Below, piece after piece: positions 45,727 through 54,521 of a DNA stretch of 64,000 nt. Where the stretch lies: positions 187,001-251,000 of the forward strand of contig NZ_CP145905.1 in assembly GCF_036894955.1 (NCBI RefSeq), read 5' to 3'. Made by a program: the position numbers and the translations under genes. The number at the start of each line of letters is the position of its first letter. The stretch's first letter is position 1. Under the pieces are notes generated by a model, which saw only the letters and a list, made by a program, of their open reading frames with translations, did not search any database and was not told where the DNA came from. Origin of the DNA: Paenibacillus sp. KS-LC4 (lineage in GTDB: Bacteria; Bacillota; Bacilli; Paenibacillales; Paenibacillaceae).

Positions 45727-46665
45727 TTATGCAGCAAGTATATGCAAATTGTTTCTAAGCAACAGATCTACTACATAGTTGAAGTAAAAATCAAAGCCTT
45801 TGAATTCTGAGCCTACAACACTATCCCTTAGTTTGATTTCATCTTGCTTATGAAACTCAAGTGTATCTGGAATTTTGGCTATTAGTTCAATGGGGACATT
45901 TTTAGCTTGGAAGCATGCTTTTAAATGGCGTATAGTATCCGGATGGTTAAAATCGATATGTACTAATGAACTTTCCAATACCGTGTAGATATCAAAAAAA
46001 TCTCTAGGTCGTGCCTTTCCGAAATTCGCTTCTTTTCCAATACTAACATTATATTCGGCCATCTGTTGGCACACTGCTCTTAATTTTTCTAAAACAATAA
46101 GGGTGGGTGTATAAATGGGGACGATATATCCATCAAGTTCGGCCGTTGTTATATCCCCAAGATACTCATGCATTCCAAAATCTATTGATATATTTTTCTT
46201 TGTATCACTCACTGCAATTGATTTATTTGTCAACCAAACAGGCTCATTCTTATGCGCTTCGAATTTATCATTTTCAATGACTTTGAAATTGGCTCCATAT
46301 CCTGCCCAGAAATAGGGTGTTTTTGGAGTTCTCGTTTTTGGCTTGGAAATCATTTTAACGTCGAATACTTTGAAACCATTATCAAAAAAAGTCCTGGAAA
46401 GTACAAATTCAAGGCGTTGGCGTACTTCTTCTAGGTTTGTAAGGCCAATGTTTTCAAAATCCTGAGACATGGAGAAATCTAAATCAATTGAAGCGCGGGA
46501 GTTCATGCCATATCCAATATCTAAGGCATTTCCACCCTTTAAGACTAGAGTATCAAGGAGATCATCATCTGAGAAAAGAGCGATAATAGTCAAAGTCCTA
46601 AAACGTCGTAATTCTTCCAAAGATAAGGCCACTAGCAAATCCCTCAACTTTCTGATATTCGACAT
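45727..46665 (-). CDS. AbiEii/AbiGii-type nucleotidyltransferase toxin
   Basis: A 312-residue protein of the DNA polymerase beta-like nucleotidyltransferase fold. The family motif is intact (TLVLKGGNALDIGYG followed by SIDLDFS with the two metal Asp), and the later EKLRAVCQQ and ARPRDFFDIYTVLES motifs match AbiEii. Related MenT toxins add nucleotides to tRNA 3' ends, and AbiEii causes reversible growth arrest and phage abortive infection. The frame opens at a GTG (46683); the ATG at 46663-46665 is the likelier start, although its SD is weak. It has its own promoter on the minus strand, convergent with the antitoxin gene. Confidence 0.85.
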   Translation of the reverse strand: MSNIRKLRDLLVALSLEELRRFRTLTIIALFSDDDLLDTLVLKGGNALDIGYGMNSRASIDLDFSMSQDFENIGLTNLEEVRQRLEFVLSRTFFDNGFKVFDVKMISKPKTRTPKTPYFWAGYGANFKVIENDKFEAHKNEPVWLTNKSIAVSDTKKNISIDFGMHEYLGDITTAELDGYIVPIYTPTLIVLEKLRAVCQQMAEYNVSIGKEANFGKARPRDFFDIYTVLESSLVHIDFNHPDTIRHLKACFQAKNVPIELIAKIPDTLEFHKQDEIKLRDSVVGSEFKGFDFYFNYVVDLLLRNNLHILAA

Positions 46666-46835
46666 ATATCTACATTTTCTCACATATAATAGTACTTTGT
46701 GAAGTCTCTTCTAGTGTTTTTTCTAATGAACATTCCAGTGATAATTGCACCAGTAGCACAATAATCTTTTTTTAGTAAGGTGCAGGGGATAGCTAAGGCT
46801 CCAGCGTCTATTATAACGGGAAGGGGGAGAGCAAG

Positions 46836-47393
46836 ATTCAAGATGAAGCATGGTTAATAGCGCTCCGCGAAGGCGGGCCTGCGGAATTCCAGTTATTCGT
46901 GCAGGAATATGGCGCTCATATTTATAGAACGGTTTATGCTGTGCTGCATTCGCCGCATGATGCGGAGGATGTTACCCAGGAAGTGCTGCTGCAAATTCAC
47001 CGCTCTCTCCCCGAGTGCAGGCTGGAAGGCTTTAAAACCTGGGTGACCCGCATTGCTGTAAACCGTGCGATTGATTGGAAGAGGAGCAAGGCACGCAAGC
47101 CGGAAGAGCTGAGCGAATATGTGGACAATCTGGGACCGGACACTGATGGGCAAGGAACCGCGATGCCCGCGGAGCGCGCTGCGATCGAGCGGGAGGAACA
47201 ACGCTACATACGAGAACAGGTTGAGCAGCTCCCGGAAAATTATCGCGAAGTCGTAAACGCCTATTATATAGAACAGAAATCATATGAGGAAATTTCGTCC
47301 TCAACCGGACTGGAGCGTAAAAGTGTAGAATCGCGCCTGTACCGGGCAAGAAACTGGATCAAGCGGCACTGGAGAAGGGAGGACTTTGAATGA
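46836..47393 (+). CDS. ECF sigma factor (probable ATT start)
   Basis: An ECF sigma of about 185 residues. Region 2 is visible (LREGGPAEFQLFVQEYG, AEDVTQEVLLQIHRSL, FKTWVTRIAVNRAID) and region 4 (LPENYREVVNAYYIE, SYEEISSSTGLERKSVESRLYRARNWIKRH). No ATG, GTG or TTG lies at the expected position: region 2 is open upstream to a stop at about 46792. The near-perfect SD AAGGGGGAG (46821-46829) sits six bases before an in-frame ATT at 46836. The alternative GTG at 46899 would cut into region 2. The stop overlaps the start of the anti-sigma gene (ATGA). Confidence 0.8.
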   Translation: MQDEAWLIALREGGPAEFQLFVQEYGAHIYRTVYAVLHSPHDAEDVTQEVLLQIHRSLPECRLEGFKTWVTRIAVNRAIDWKRSKARKPEELSEYVDNLGPDTDGQGTAMPAERAAIEREEQRYIREQVEQLPENYREVVNAYYIEQKSYEEISSSTGLERKSVESRLYRARNWIKRHWRREDFE

Positions 47394-48025
47394 GTCAACA
47401 TGAGGAGCACAAGCATGGCGAGAGTTCGAGGACGAAACAGCAGGGCAAGCATGTGAATCATGTGGAGGCCTCCCTCCTGGAGCAATATGTGGCGAACTTG
47501 CTATCCGAGCCGGAGCGCGAGCAGATCGAGCGGCAGCTTGCTGGCTGTGACGAATGCTTAGAGCGATTTATGTATGTATTGGAGGCGGACATGGCTGGGG
47601 CGGAATTTACATCGAAGCTTCATGCAGAAGGAGCTAGCCCGCTCAATCTGGCGATTGAGCTCCCGGATTTTGAACAGATGGGCAGCAAGCTCAGCAGGCA
47701 GCTGTTTGGACCATCTGAATCTGAAAAACAGCAGCTGTCCATGCCGGGTCCGTTCCTTCAGGAGAAATCATTCCGCCGCAGGTCATGGCTTCAGCATCCA
47801 GCCACTCATTATACCGCTGCGGCGGTCATTACTCTGCTGCTGCTCGGTACAGGCGTACTGAACAACATTTCACAGGAGCTGGAAAAAATAGACCACAGCA
47901 GACTGCAGCATAAAGAGGAGCAGTTCATTCGAGACAAGGAGCAGCGCGAGTCCTCCTGGTCGCAGCAAATGATGAATCGCACTTCCCTCTGGCTGGATGG
48001 CATCGCCTCCAAACGGTTTAAATAA
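47390..48025 (+). CDS. Anti-sigma factor, membrane-anchored
   Basis: A 211-residue partner of the ECF sigma. The N-terminal cytosolic part has the anti-sigma zinc finger-like helix (LLEQYVANLLSEPEREQIE, then QLAGCDECLERF). The usual HxxxCxxC is QxxxCxxC here, so the finger His is replaced by Gln. One membrane segment lies at about 141-161 (AAAVITLLLLGTGVL), followed by a charged extracytoplasmic helix of about 50 residues. It overlaps the sigma gene by 4 bases. The His-rich N-terminus (HEEHKHGES, HVNHVE) might supply a ligand. Confidence 0.78.
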   Translation: MSQHEEHKHGESSRTKQQGKHVNHVEASLLEQYVANLLSEPEREQIERQLAGCDECLERFMYVLEADMAGAEFTSKLHAEGASPLNLAIELPDFEQMGSKLSRQLFGPSESEKQQLSMPGPFLQEKSFRRRSWLQHPATHYTAAAVITLLLLGTGVLNNISQELEKIDHSRLQHKEEQFIRDKEQRESSWSQQMMNRTSLWLDGIASKRFK

Positions 48026-48050
48026 TGAAGGATGAAGGAGAGATTAAGGA

Positions 48051-49274
48051 ATGAATAGGGAGAAAAAGTCCATTGTTGCGCTGCTGCTGTCCATGTTTCC
48101 GGGATTCGGCCATGCCTACCTAGGGCGTCCGATCAGATTTATTATATACGCAGCAGGAGGATTTGGCCCGCTCGCGATTCTGCTTTTAATAGCAATCGTC
48201 AACTATATTGAAGATGACACAGCTTTTATTTTGTGCTTCATTTCATTTCTATTTTGGGGCGTTAATATGCTTGATATGATTGTAACGCTCATTGGAAGAA
48301 ACAATGTAAATCATCGTCAGAATGGATATGCAGTCACAGGAGCAGGCGCTGGTGCAGGAGTACCGCCAAGTCCAGATCAGATATACAACGGCATGCCGCC
48401 GGGAGCGATGCACGCACAAGAAGACCTCTTAACCTACAGCGAGCAGAAAGAGCGCACGAATACGCTGCTGCTGTCCATCATTCCTGGCTTGGGTCATATG
48501 GCGCTTGGGCTTATGCAGCGGGGCATTGCGTTCCTCATTGCATCCATCGGCTTGTTCGCAGTTGTTATTTTTATATCGTTGGTGACGGGGACGGAAGAGT
48601 TTCTTATTTTCCTGCTAGGTGTGCCGGTCATTTGGATTTACAGTATGTTTGATGCGTCACAGCAGCTGCATCGCAAGAAACGGGGCGAGCCCTTGGAGGA
48701 TCGGCCGTTTTTTGAAGAGATGGAGGAGTACATGAACAAGGGGCGCAAAAATAAAGCACTCGCTGCAACGCTGTCGCTCTTTCCCGGCGCAGGGCATCTC
48801 TATCTCGGGCTTCAAACACGCGGCCTGCAAATTATGGCTGGCTTTCTCGCCTCCGTGTACTTAATGGATGCGCTGAGGCTATCGATGTTTTTGTTTTTGC
48901 TCCCGCTGTTTTGGTTTTTTGCTTTTTTCGATGTCATGCGGCAGCTGTCTACCGAACCACAGGAAGGCTTAAAGGATCAAGCGATCATTACGCAGTTTGC
49001 TCCTTATCAGCGCTGGATTGGCATTGGTCTGCTGCTGATCGGGCTGTATTTTATGGGTGATCGTGTTCTGGCCGATTACGCTGCGCATTATTTTCCAAGA
49101 TGGTATACCCAGTATCAAAATATAAAATATAATTTGCCGACCGCGCTGGTAGCCTTTGTTATGATTGCTGCTGGTCTGCGTATGGCATTTGGCAGAGGGT
49201 TTCAACGAAACAAAGGGCTTCCCCCTAGAGATTGGGAACAGGCGGAACCGCTGCGGAAGGGGAAAAACGAATGA
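48051..49274 (+). CDS. Polytopic membrane protein with three PGxGH repeats
   Basis: A 407-residue protein with about ten membrane segments. Three units share the pattern LSxxPGxGHxYLG: PGFGH at residue 17, PGLGH at 145 and PGAGH at 245, each followed by a hydrophobic pair. The pattern recalls TM2-type domains, but I do not know the family. It lies 25 bases behind the anti-sigma gene and overlaps the next gene, so it is part of the sigma operon and probably a target or sensor in envelope stress. Confidence 0.78.
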   Translation: MNREKKSIVALLLSMFPGFGHAYLGRPIRFIIYAAGGFGPLAILLLIAIVNYIEDDTAFILCFISFLFWGVNMLDMIVTLIGRNNVNHRQNGYAVTGAGAGAGVPPSPDQIYNGMPPGAMHAQEDLLTYSEQKERTNTLLLSIIPGLGHMALGLMQRGIAFLIASIGLFAVVIFISLVTGTEEFLIFLLGVPVIWIYSMFDASQQLHRKKRGEPLEDRPFFEEMEEYMNKGRKNKALAATLSLFPGAGHLYLGLQTRGLQIMAGFLASVYLMDALRLSMFLFLLPLFWFFAFFDVMRQLSTEPQEGLKDQAIITQFAPYQRWIGIGLLLIGLYFMGDRVLADYAAHYFPRWYTQYQNIKYNLPTALVAFVMIAAGLRMAFGRGFQRNKGLPPRDWEQAEPLRKGKNE

Positions 49275-49903
49275 AGCAGTGGCGTGTAGGCACGCTTTCG
49301 ATGGGCGTTACGTTATTATTGATGGGGGTCGCTGTAGCGGTCTCCATCTGGAGCGGGACAGGGGCATACAATATGCTGCTATGGGTGGCGCCGCTTGTTT
49401 TTATTTTGCTCGGTGCGGAAATATTATTGTACATTTGGTTTGCGGGAAGCGAGCGGACGATGCTGCGTTACGATTGGATCAGCCTATTTATCGTTGGAAT
49501 GATTGGATGCTTCAGCATTGCGATGGCGGGTCTGATTTCAACAGGGATTTTGGATGAGTTCCGCGGGGCGGTGCGTCAAATGGAACGGACGGCACTTATT
49601 GAGACGGCGCCCATCTCCGTGCCGGAGAAGGTCGATAAAATCGTCGTACAAGCGCTCCGTCCGGTAAGTTTAGATCAAGTGGATGGCGGAAAGGTGCAAC
49701 TGCTGGGACAGGTGCAATATTGGGCTGCAGAGCCGATTGACACTTCAGAGCAGCTCGTTAGCACAAGCGTAGTGGGAACGGTCATGTATGTCATGGTTGG
49801 TGAATTTGAGCGGCATAACGGCCCGCTTCAGTCGAATATGTATAACGCACAAATGACGTTAGTGTTGCCGAAGTCTATTGAAATCGAGCAGCGCGGGTTT
49901 TAG
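49271..49903 (+). CDS. Membrane protein of the ECF sigma operon
   Basis: A 210-residue protein with three membrane segments in its first half (about 8-28, 35-57, 70-92) and a hydrophilic extracytoplasmic-looking C-terminal half (VPEKVDKIVVQALRPVSLDQV, GKVQLLGQVQYW) with a beta-rich pattern. The start ATG overlaps the previous stop (ATGA). I do not recognise the family. Last gene of the sigma operon. Confidence 0.75.
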   Translation: MKQWRVGTLSMGVTLLLMGVAVAVSIWSGTGAYNMLLWVAPLVFILLGAEILLYIWFAGSERTMLRYDWISLFIVGMIGCFSIAMAGLISTGILDEFRGAVRQMERTALIETAPISVPEKVDKIVVQALRPVSLDQVDGGKVQLLGQVQYWAAEPIDTSEQLVSTSVVGTVMYVMVGEFERHNGPLQSNMYNAQMTLVLPKSIEIEQRGF

Positions 49904-49926
49904 GCACTTATCGAATATATAAAAAA

Positions 49927-49982
49927 AGAACCTTAAAGCGCTTGCTCCGATTGTTATCGGGAGCAGGCGCTTTTAAGGTTCT
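49927..49982. terminator. Bidirectional terminator
   Basis: A long stem starting AGAACCTTAAA (49927-49937) and ending TTTTAAGGTTCT (49971-49982), with GCGC and GCTCC/GGAGC pairing inside, and an A-run on its left. It serves both the sigma operon and the convergent esterase gene, whose stop codon it contains. Confidence 0.85.
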
Positions 49983-50772
49983 AACGGGAAAGCGGCAGCC
50001 AGTCAAGGACGCGCTGGATATTGCGATCCCAGAAGCCCCATTCATGCATACCCGGTTCCTCATCATAGGTTAGAGTCAGCCCAGAGTCCTCCATTGCTGC
50101 CTTAAAGCGAAGATTATCCTCATACAGAAAATCTTCTGTCCCGCAGCATTGATAAAACTTTGGCTGTTGTTCAGGGGCAAGCGCAGCTGTAGAGGCCAAA
50201 AGATTAAATAGATGGCTAGGCCCCGCTTCGAGCTTCTCTATACTTCCGTACAATCGTCCAAACTCGCCTTCATCCGTATAAGAGAAGTCCGGATGCTGGA
50301 GACGACTCACAACATCAAGCGCGCCAGAAAGACTTGCCGCAGCGGCAAAGCGCTCAGGATGATGCAGTCCCAGCTTGAATGCGCCGTAGCCGCCCATCGA
50401 GAGACCAGCGACAAAGTTGTCTTCCCTGCGGGCTGACAGCGGGAAGAAGGAGCGGGCCACTAGCGGTAGCTCCTCGCTCACAAAGCTCCAGTAACGCCCG
50501 CCCTGCTCCATATCGGCATAGAAGCTGCGATGCACGCCAGGCATGACGACAGCGATTCCTTTGCTGGACGCATAACGTTCAATGGACGTATAGCGTGTCC
50601 AAGCGGTATGGTCATCGGACAGCCCATGCAGTAAATACAGCACCGGATATTTGTAATCCGCGCCTTCCTTGCGGGAAGACAGGTCAGCTAAGGACGGCTG
50701 GGGCAAAATAACCGACATGCCAGTCGAGAAGCCGAGCTTTTCCGAGAAAAAATCACATTGAAACAAGGCCAT
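49981..50772 (-). CDS. Alpha/beta-hydrolase esterase (EstA/FrmB-like)
   Basis: A 263-residue cytosolic esterase. The family start [20 protein letters not shown] and the oxyanion/GLSD segment [13 protein letters not shown] match putative tributyrin/acetyl esterases; the nucleophile Ser is in [10 protein letters not shown], and the acid and His are near the end (MHEWGFWDR). The start is the ATG at 50770-50772 ten bases behind AAGGAGG. As last gene of the sugar-uptake operon it may deacylate imported oligosaccharides. Confidence 0.85.
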   Translation of the reverse strand: MALFQCDFFSEKLGFSTGMSVILPQPSLADLSSRKEGADYKYPVLYLLHGLSDDHTAWTRYTSIERYASSKGIAVVMPGVHRSFYADMEQGGRYWSFVSEELPLVARSFFPLSARREDNFVAGLSMGGYGAFKLGLHHPERFAAAASLSGALDVVSRLQHPDFSYTDEGEFGRLYGSIEKLEAGPSHLFNLLASTAALAPEQQPKFYQCCGTEDFLYEDNLRFKAAMEDSGLTLTYDEEPGMHEWGFWDRNIQRVLDWLPLSR

Positions 50773-50828
50773 TACTAGGGAGCCTCCTTGTAACATTCTT
50801 TTGGATGAATGATCGTGCGAAACTGTGC

Positions 50829-51659
50829 TTATTTAATGCCGGAAATCGAATAATTCTCAATAATTTGTTTTTGGAAGAAAATAAAGACGATGACGACCGG
50901 CAGCACCATGAACGTGGAGCCTGCCATTTGCAATGCATAGTTGCCGCCATGCTCGCCTTTGAGCAAGGCCAAGCCGACAGACAAGCTGTACAGCTTCTCG
51001 TCATTGGCGATAATGAGCGGCCACAGGAAGCTGTTCCAGCCGCCAATAAAGGTCAGAATGCCTTGAATCGCCAAAATAGCTTTAGAGATCGGAAGCACAA
51101 TTTGAAAGAAGGTGCGAATTTCACTTGCTCCATCCAAGCGAGTTGCTTCCAGCAGCTCGTCGGGAATCGTGGACATAAATTGGCGGAATAGAAAAATACC
51201 AAAAGCGCCGACAAAGCCTGGAAGCACAATACCAACCATCGTATTGGTTAAATGCATTTCATTAAGCAGCAGGTAAACAGGAATCATGGTCACCTGGCCG
51301 GGAATCATCATCGTTGCGAGCACGAGATAGAACAGCTTATCCTTGCCTTTGAACTTGAACTTGGCGAAAGCATAACCAGCCATCGCATTCAGGAACAAGC
51401 CAATAAAGGAGAAGAAGACGATCAGCAGCGTATTGCCCAAATACGTGCCAAAATGCATATTGACGAACAAGTCGCTGAAGTTTTCGAACGTAATATTTTT
51501 TGGCCATAAAGTTGGAGGCAGCTGCTTGACCTCGCTCTCTGTTTTGAACGCCGACATAATCATCCATGCGAACGGAAGCATCATGACTACTCCGCCGCCA
51601 GTCAGCAGGATGCCGAGCAGCCATTGCAGCGCTGTACCTTTTTTTGTTTTCAGTGCCAT
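50829..51659 (-). CDS. Carbohydrate ABC transporter permease (MalG type)
   Basis: A 276-residue permease with six membrane segments and the EAA loop [33 protein letters not shown] before the ATG. Third gene of the uptake operon, 21 bases behind the MalF-type subunit. It carries an oligosaccharide through the membrane together with that subunit. Confidence 0.92.
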   Translation of the reverse strand: MALKTKKGTALQWLLGILLTGGGVVMMLPFAWMIMSAFKTESEVKQLPPTLWPKNITFENFSDLFVNMHFGTYLGNTLLIVFFSFIGLFLNAMAGYAFAKFKFKGKDKLFYLVLATMMIPGQVTMIPVYLLLNEMHLTNTMVGIVLPGFVGAFGIFLFRQFMSTIPDELLEATRLDGASEIRTFFQIVLPISKAILAIQGILTFIGGWNSFLWPLIIANDEKLYSLSVGLALLKGEHGGNYALQMAGSTFMVLPVVIVFIFFQKQIIENYSISGIK

Positions 51660-51680
51660 CTGAATTCCCCTCTCCTTCCC

Positions 51681-52580
51681 TTAAACATCTGTTTCCTTGT
51701 TCTGGAACTTGAATTGAACGAGCGTAATAATAATGATCGAAATAAATAGTATAAAGGATCCTGCCGCAGCATATCCGAATTTGCTGTATTGGAAGCCGTT
51801 GTTGTAAATGAACAAGGCTACGGACATCGTGCCGTTAAGCGGTCCGCCTTTCGTCATAATGAGCGGCTCTTCGAAAAATTGAATCCAGCCAATCATCGTG
51901 GTAATGGATACGAAGAAAATAGCATAACGCAACAGCGGAAGCGTTATTGTACGCATTTGCTGCCAGCTGCTGGCTCCGTCGATTTGTGCAGCCTCGTAAT
52001 AAGAGCGTGGTATGCCCTTGATAGCTGCAATAAAAATAAGCATATTTAGACCGATTGCCCGCCATAAGGCAAGGATGATCAGCGAGATTTTAGCAATAAT
52101 CGGGTGCTGGAGCCACTGGACATCGGGAAGATGTACAAGGTTCAGCAAATAGTTGAACAAGCCAAGCGATGGGTTGTACAAATAAGTCCATACGACCGCA
52201 ACGGCAACGACGTTGGTCACGGATGGTAAATAATAAATGACGCGGAAAGTCGTAAAAACTTTTGATTTGCCGAAGTTAATCAGCAGGGCAATCGCGAGCG
52301 ACAGGGCGATAACCGAAGGAACGCCAATAATAACATAATAAAGCGTGTTGGTAATCGCTTGAACGAATAACGGATCCGTTAATACGTCCAAGTAGTTGTG
52401 CATGCCTACGAATGATATGTTGGAAAAATCGGCAAGGCCGGCGAGATCCATATCGGTGAAGCTGATGACGAGTGCAATAACAATAGGCAGCAGGGAGAAC
52501 ATAGAGAGCAAAATCAACGTTGGCGCTATAAAGAAATAAGGTGTTTTATTATTCAGTATGCCTTTCATCGGCTCAGTCAC
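51681..52580 (-). CDS. Carbohydrate ABC transporter permease (MalF type)
   Basis: A 299-residue permease with six membrane segments and the EAA loop YEAAQIDGASSWQQMRTITLP. The frame starts with a GTG at 52580; an ATG four codons later is possible. No ATPase gene is present in the locus, so the pair probably uses a shared MsmX-type ATPase encoded elsewhere, as is common for Firmicute sugar importers. Confidence 0.92.
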   Translation of the reverse strand: MTEPMKGILNNKTPYFFIAPTLILLSMFSLLPIVIALVISFTDMDLAGLADFSNISFVGMHNYLDVLTDPLFVQAITNTLYYVIIGVPSVIALSLAIALLINFGKSKVFTTFRVIYYLPSVTNVVAVAVVWTYLYNPSLGLFNYLLNLVHLPDVQWLQHPIIAKISLIILALWRAIGLNMLIFIAAIKGIPRSYYEAAQIDGASSWQQMRTITLPLLRYAIFFVSITTMIGWIQFFEEPLIMTKGGPLNGTMSVALFIYNNGFQYSKFGYAAAGSFILFISIIIITLVQFKFQNKETDV

Positions 52581-52664
52581 ATCCTTTAAATTTACGCTCT
52601 AGCGCAAATGGACAATAATAGGGATAACCGACAGCCCTATTCAAAGCGGCTGCCGGTTAAAAGA

Positions 52665-53930
52665 TTATTTAATTAATTTCTCAGCTTCAACGTTCAAAGC
52701 GTCCATTTCTTTCTGTACATCAGCGTTAGCGCGATAAATTTGCTCGAAGTGGGCTACATATTTTTGCGAAATTTGGTCATAAGCCGTGAGAGCTGGCGTT
52801 GCTTCAGCATGCTTTAGCTGCTCTCCAATGACTTGAAGGTTAGGATCAGAGGTCATAGAAGCATCTTGCCACACGCTTTGTACAGCTGGAAGCGCGTCGG
52901 ATAGCTCTTTCCATTTCAACTGAACCTCAGGCTTGCTCATGTAGGCGATAAACTTCACTGCCGCTTCTTGATTTTTGCTGTATTTGAATACGGTCAGATC
53001 CGAGCCGCCAAGAATCGAATTGTTGTTCGCCGAACCGGATGGAAGAACAGCGGTTGCCCATTTGCCCTCGATATCCGGTGCTTGCTCTTTAATTGGCTTG
53101 ATCATCCACGGTCCGCTGATGAACATTGGGATAACACCGTCGCCAGCAAAGCCTTGAACGGCATCAATGCCGAGGTCTACAGGAGAAAGCTTCTCTTGAT
53201 AGAAGCTGCCTACATATTTTACAGCGTCAACAAATTCCGGCTGATTGAACAAAGGCTTGTTTTGCTCATCAAAAATTTTGGAACCGTTCTGGCGACCAAA
53301 CATAATGCCCAGAGTCGGCTCGCCTGGGACGAGGTCAATGCCGTATTTGCCTTCGCCGCGTGCTGTCAGCTTCGTTGCTGCATCCTTCAGCTCATCCCAA
53401 GTAGCAGGCGCTTTGTCATAGCCTACTTCCTTCAGCAGGTCGGTGCGATAGAACAGGACGCGGGTTTCAGCATACCAAGGAATGCCGAACGTTTTACCGT
53501 CAAATTGCGTTGTATTTACGCTGCCCTCGAAAAAGTTCTCCGGCTTAAATTCAGGATACTGGTCAACATAAGGCGTCAAATCAAGCAAAGCGCCCGCATT
53601 CGCAAATTCAGGCATCCAGGAAGTACCCATTTGCAGCACGTCAGGACCGGATTTAGAAGCAACTGCTGTAAGCAGCTTGTCATGAGCCGAGCCCCAAGGG
53701 ATAACCTGTACATCGACTTTAATGTTCGGGTTGTCCGATTCGAATTGCTCGGAAATGGTTTTGAGCGTCTGCTCTTGGTCGCCCATGCCCCAAACTTTAA
53801 TGGTAACGGGCTGATCGCCAGTAGCGGCTTCGCCTGCTTTATTTGTATCATTGGATGTTGAGCACGCTGTCAAAATACCTGAAAGCAGCATCGTGCTAAT
53901 AAGTGCAGTTTTAACGGATTTATTAAACAT
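52665..53930 (-). CDS. Carbohydrate-binding lipoprotein of the ABC importer
   Basis: A 421-residue family 1 solute-binding protein. The signal peptide ends in the lipobox GILTAC (Cys about residue 23). The fold motifs IKVWGMGDQEQTLKTI, AVASKSGPDVLQMGTSWMPEFA and MFISGPWMIK are clear. It is the first gene of the operon and divergent from the GH94 phosphorylase, with the operator array between them. By analogy with the Listeria 1,2-beta-oligoglucan locus the ligand may be sophoro-oligosaccharides. Confidence 0.9.
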   Translation of the reverse strand: MFNKSVKTALISTMLLSGILTACSTSNDTNKAGEAATGDQPVTIKVWGMGDQEQTLKTISEQFESDNPNIKVDVQVIPWGSAHDKLLTAVASKSGPDVLQMGTSWMPEFANAGALLDLTPYVDQYPEFKPENFFEGSVNTTQFDGKTFGIPWYAETRVLFYRTDLLKEVGYDKAPATWDELKDAATKLTARGEGKYGIDLVPGEPTLGIMFGRQNGSKIFDEQNKPLFNQPEFVDAVKYVGSFYQEKLSPVDLGIDAVQGFAGDGVIPMFISGPWMIKPIKEQAPDIEGKWATAVLPSGSANNNSILGGSDLTVFKYSKNQEAAVKFIAYMSKPEVQLKWKELSDALPAVQSVWQDASMTSDPNLQVIGEQLKHAEATPALTAYDQISQKYVAHFEQIYRANADVQKEMDALNVEAEKLIK

Positions 53931-54521
53931 TCCAATCTTCCTCTCTTTAAGAAGCTGTGATTTTTTAGGTGCAGTAGCTTAAGTAAATGATGACTCTATT
54001 GTTGCCGGTTTATGCAATGGCGCTGGCAGTTAAGCAGCTGGCTTCCCTCTGAACATATGCCTTAAGCGTCATGCCTCCTCTCCCATATTCCTGAAAAGCT
54101 CCCCTTAGTATATAAGCCTGATGAATCATAGAAACGTTTCGATTTTAGATTATACGCGAATGCATCAAAAGATGCCAGTGATCGTTGAAACGTTTCGATG
54201 TCATTATAAAACAGAATGTAATCGTATTCAACACATTTTTTTCGGCTATTGAAATTTGCTCCTAAAGCGTTAAAATAATAATAGAAACGTTTCGCTTGCC
54301 TGTAATTCGGGTAGTAGAGGCAATTGACGGAAAGATGAAAACGTTCTATAATCCTTTTAGTTGTAAAATAGAAACGTTTCGATTTTTGGCAAATGCCGTC
54401 AATCTGTATCAACTTCGCGGGTATCAGCGGTTTATTATGCGTTTATTGATGAAAGCCCATGTATACAAATAAGCAAGCAAAAACGATTTCATTGTCCTTC
54501 TAGGACATAGGAAAGTGAGTG
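53931..54521. other. Divergent control region of the oligosaccharide locus
   Basis: 591 bases between the binding-protein gene and the GH94 phosphorylase gene. It contains four exact copies of GAAACGTTTC and one degenerate copy within 250 bases (next entry). The rest is AT-rich; no RNA gene was seen. Confidence 0.6.
54131..54380. promoter_or_regulatory. Array of LacI-type operators (GAAACGTTTC)
   Basis: Exact 10-bp palindromes at 54131-54140, 54187-54196, 54284-54293 and 54371-54380, and a degenerate GAAAACGTTC at 54337-54346. Three of the four exact copies share the longer context ATAGAAACGTTTCG. The central CG dyad fits LacI/GalR-family operators, and a LacI-type gene lies at 58225. They probably mediate induction of both divergent operons. 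Confidence 0.75.

Noticed and set aside
54131..54380. Spaced identical short repeats considered as a CRISPR array
   Set aside because: The repeated unit is a 10-bp palindrome with irregular spacing (56-97 bp) between divergent sugar genes; this is an operator array.
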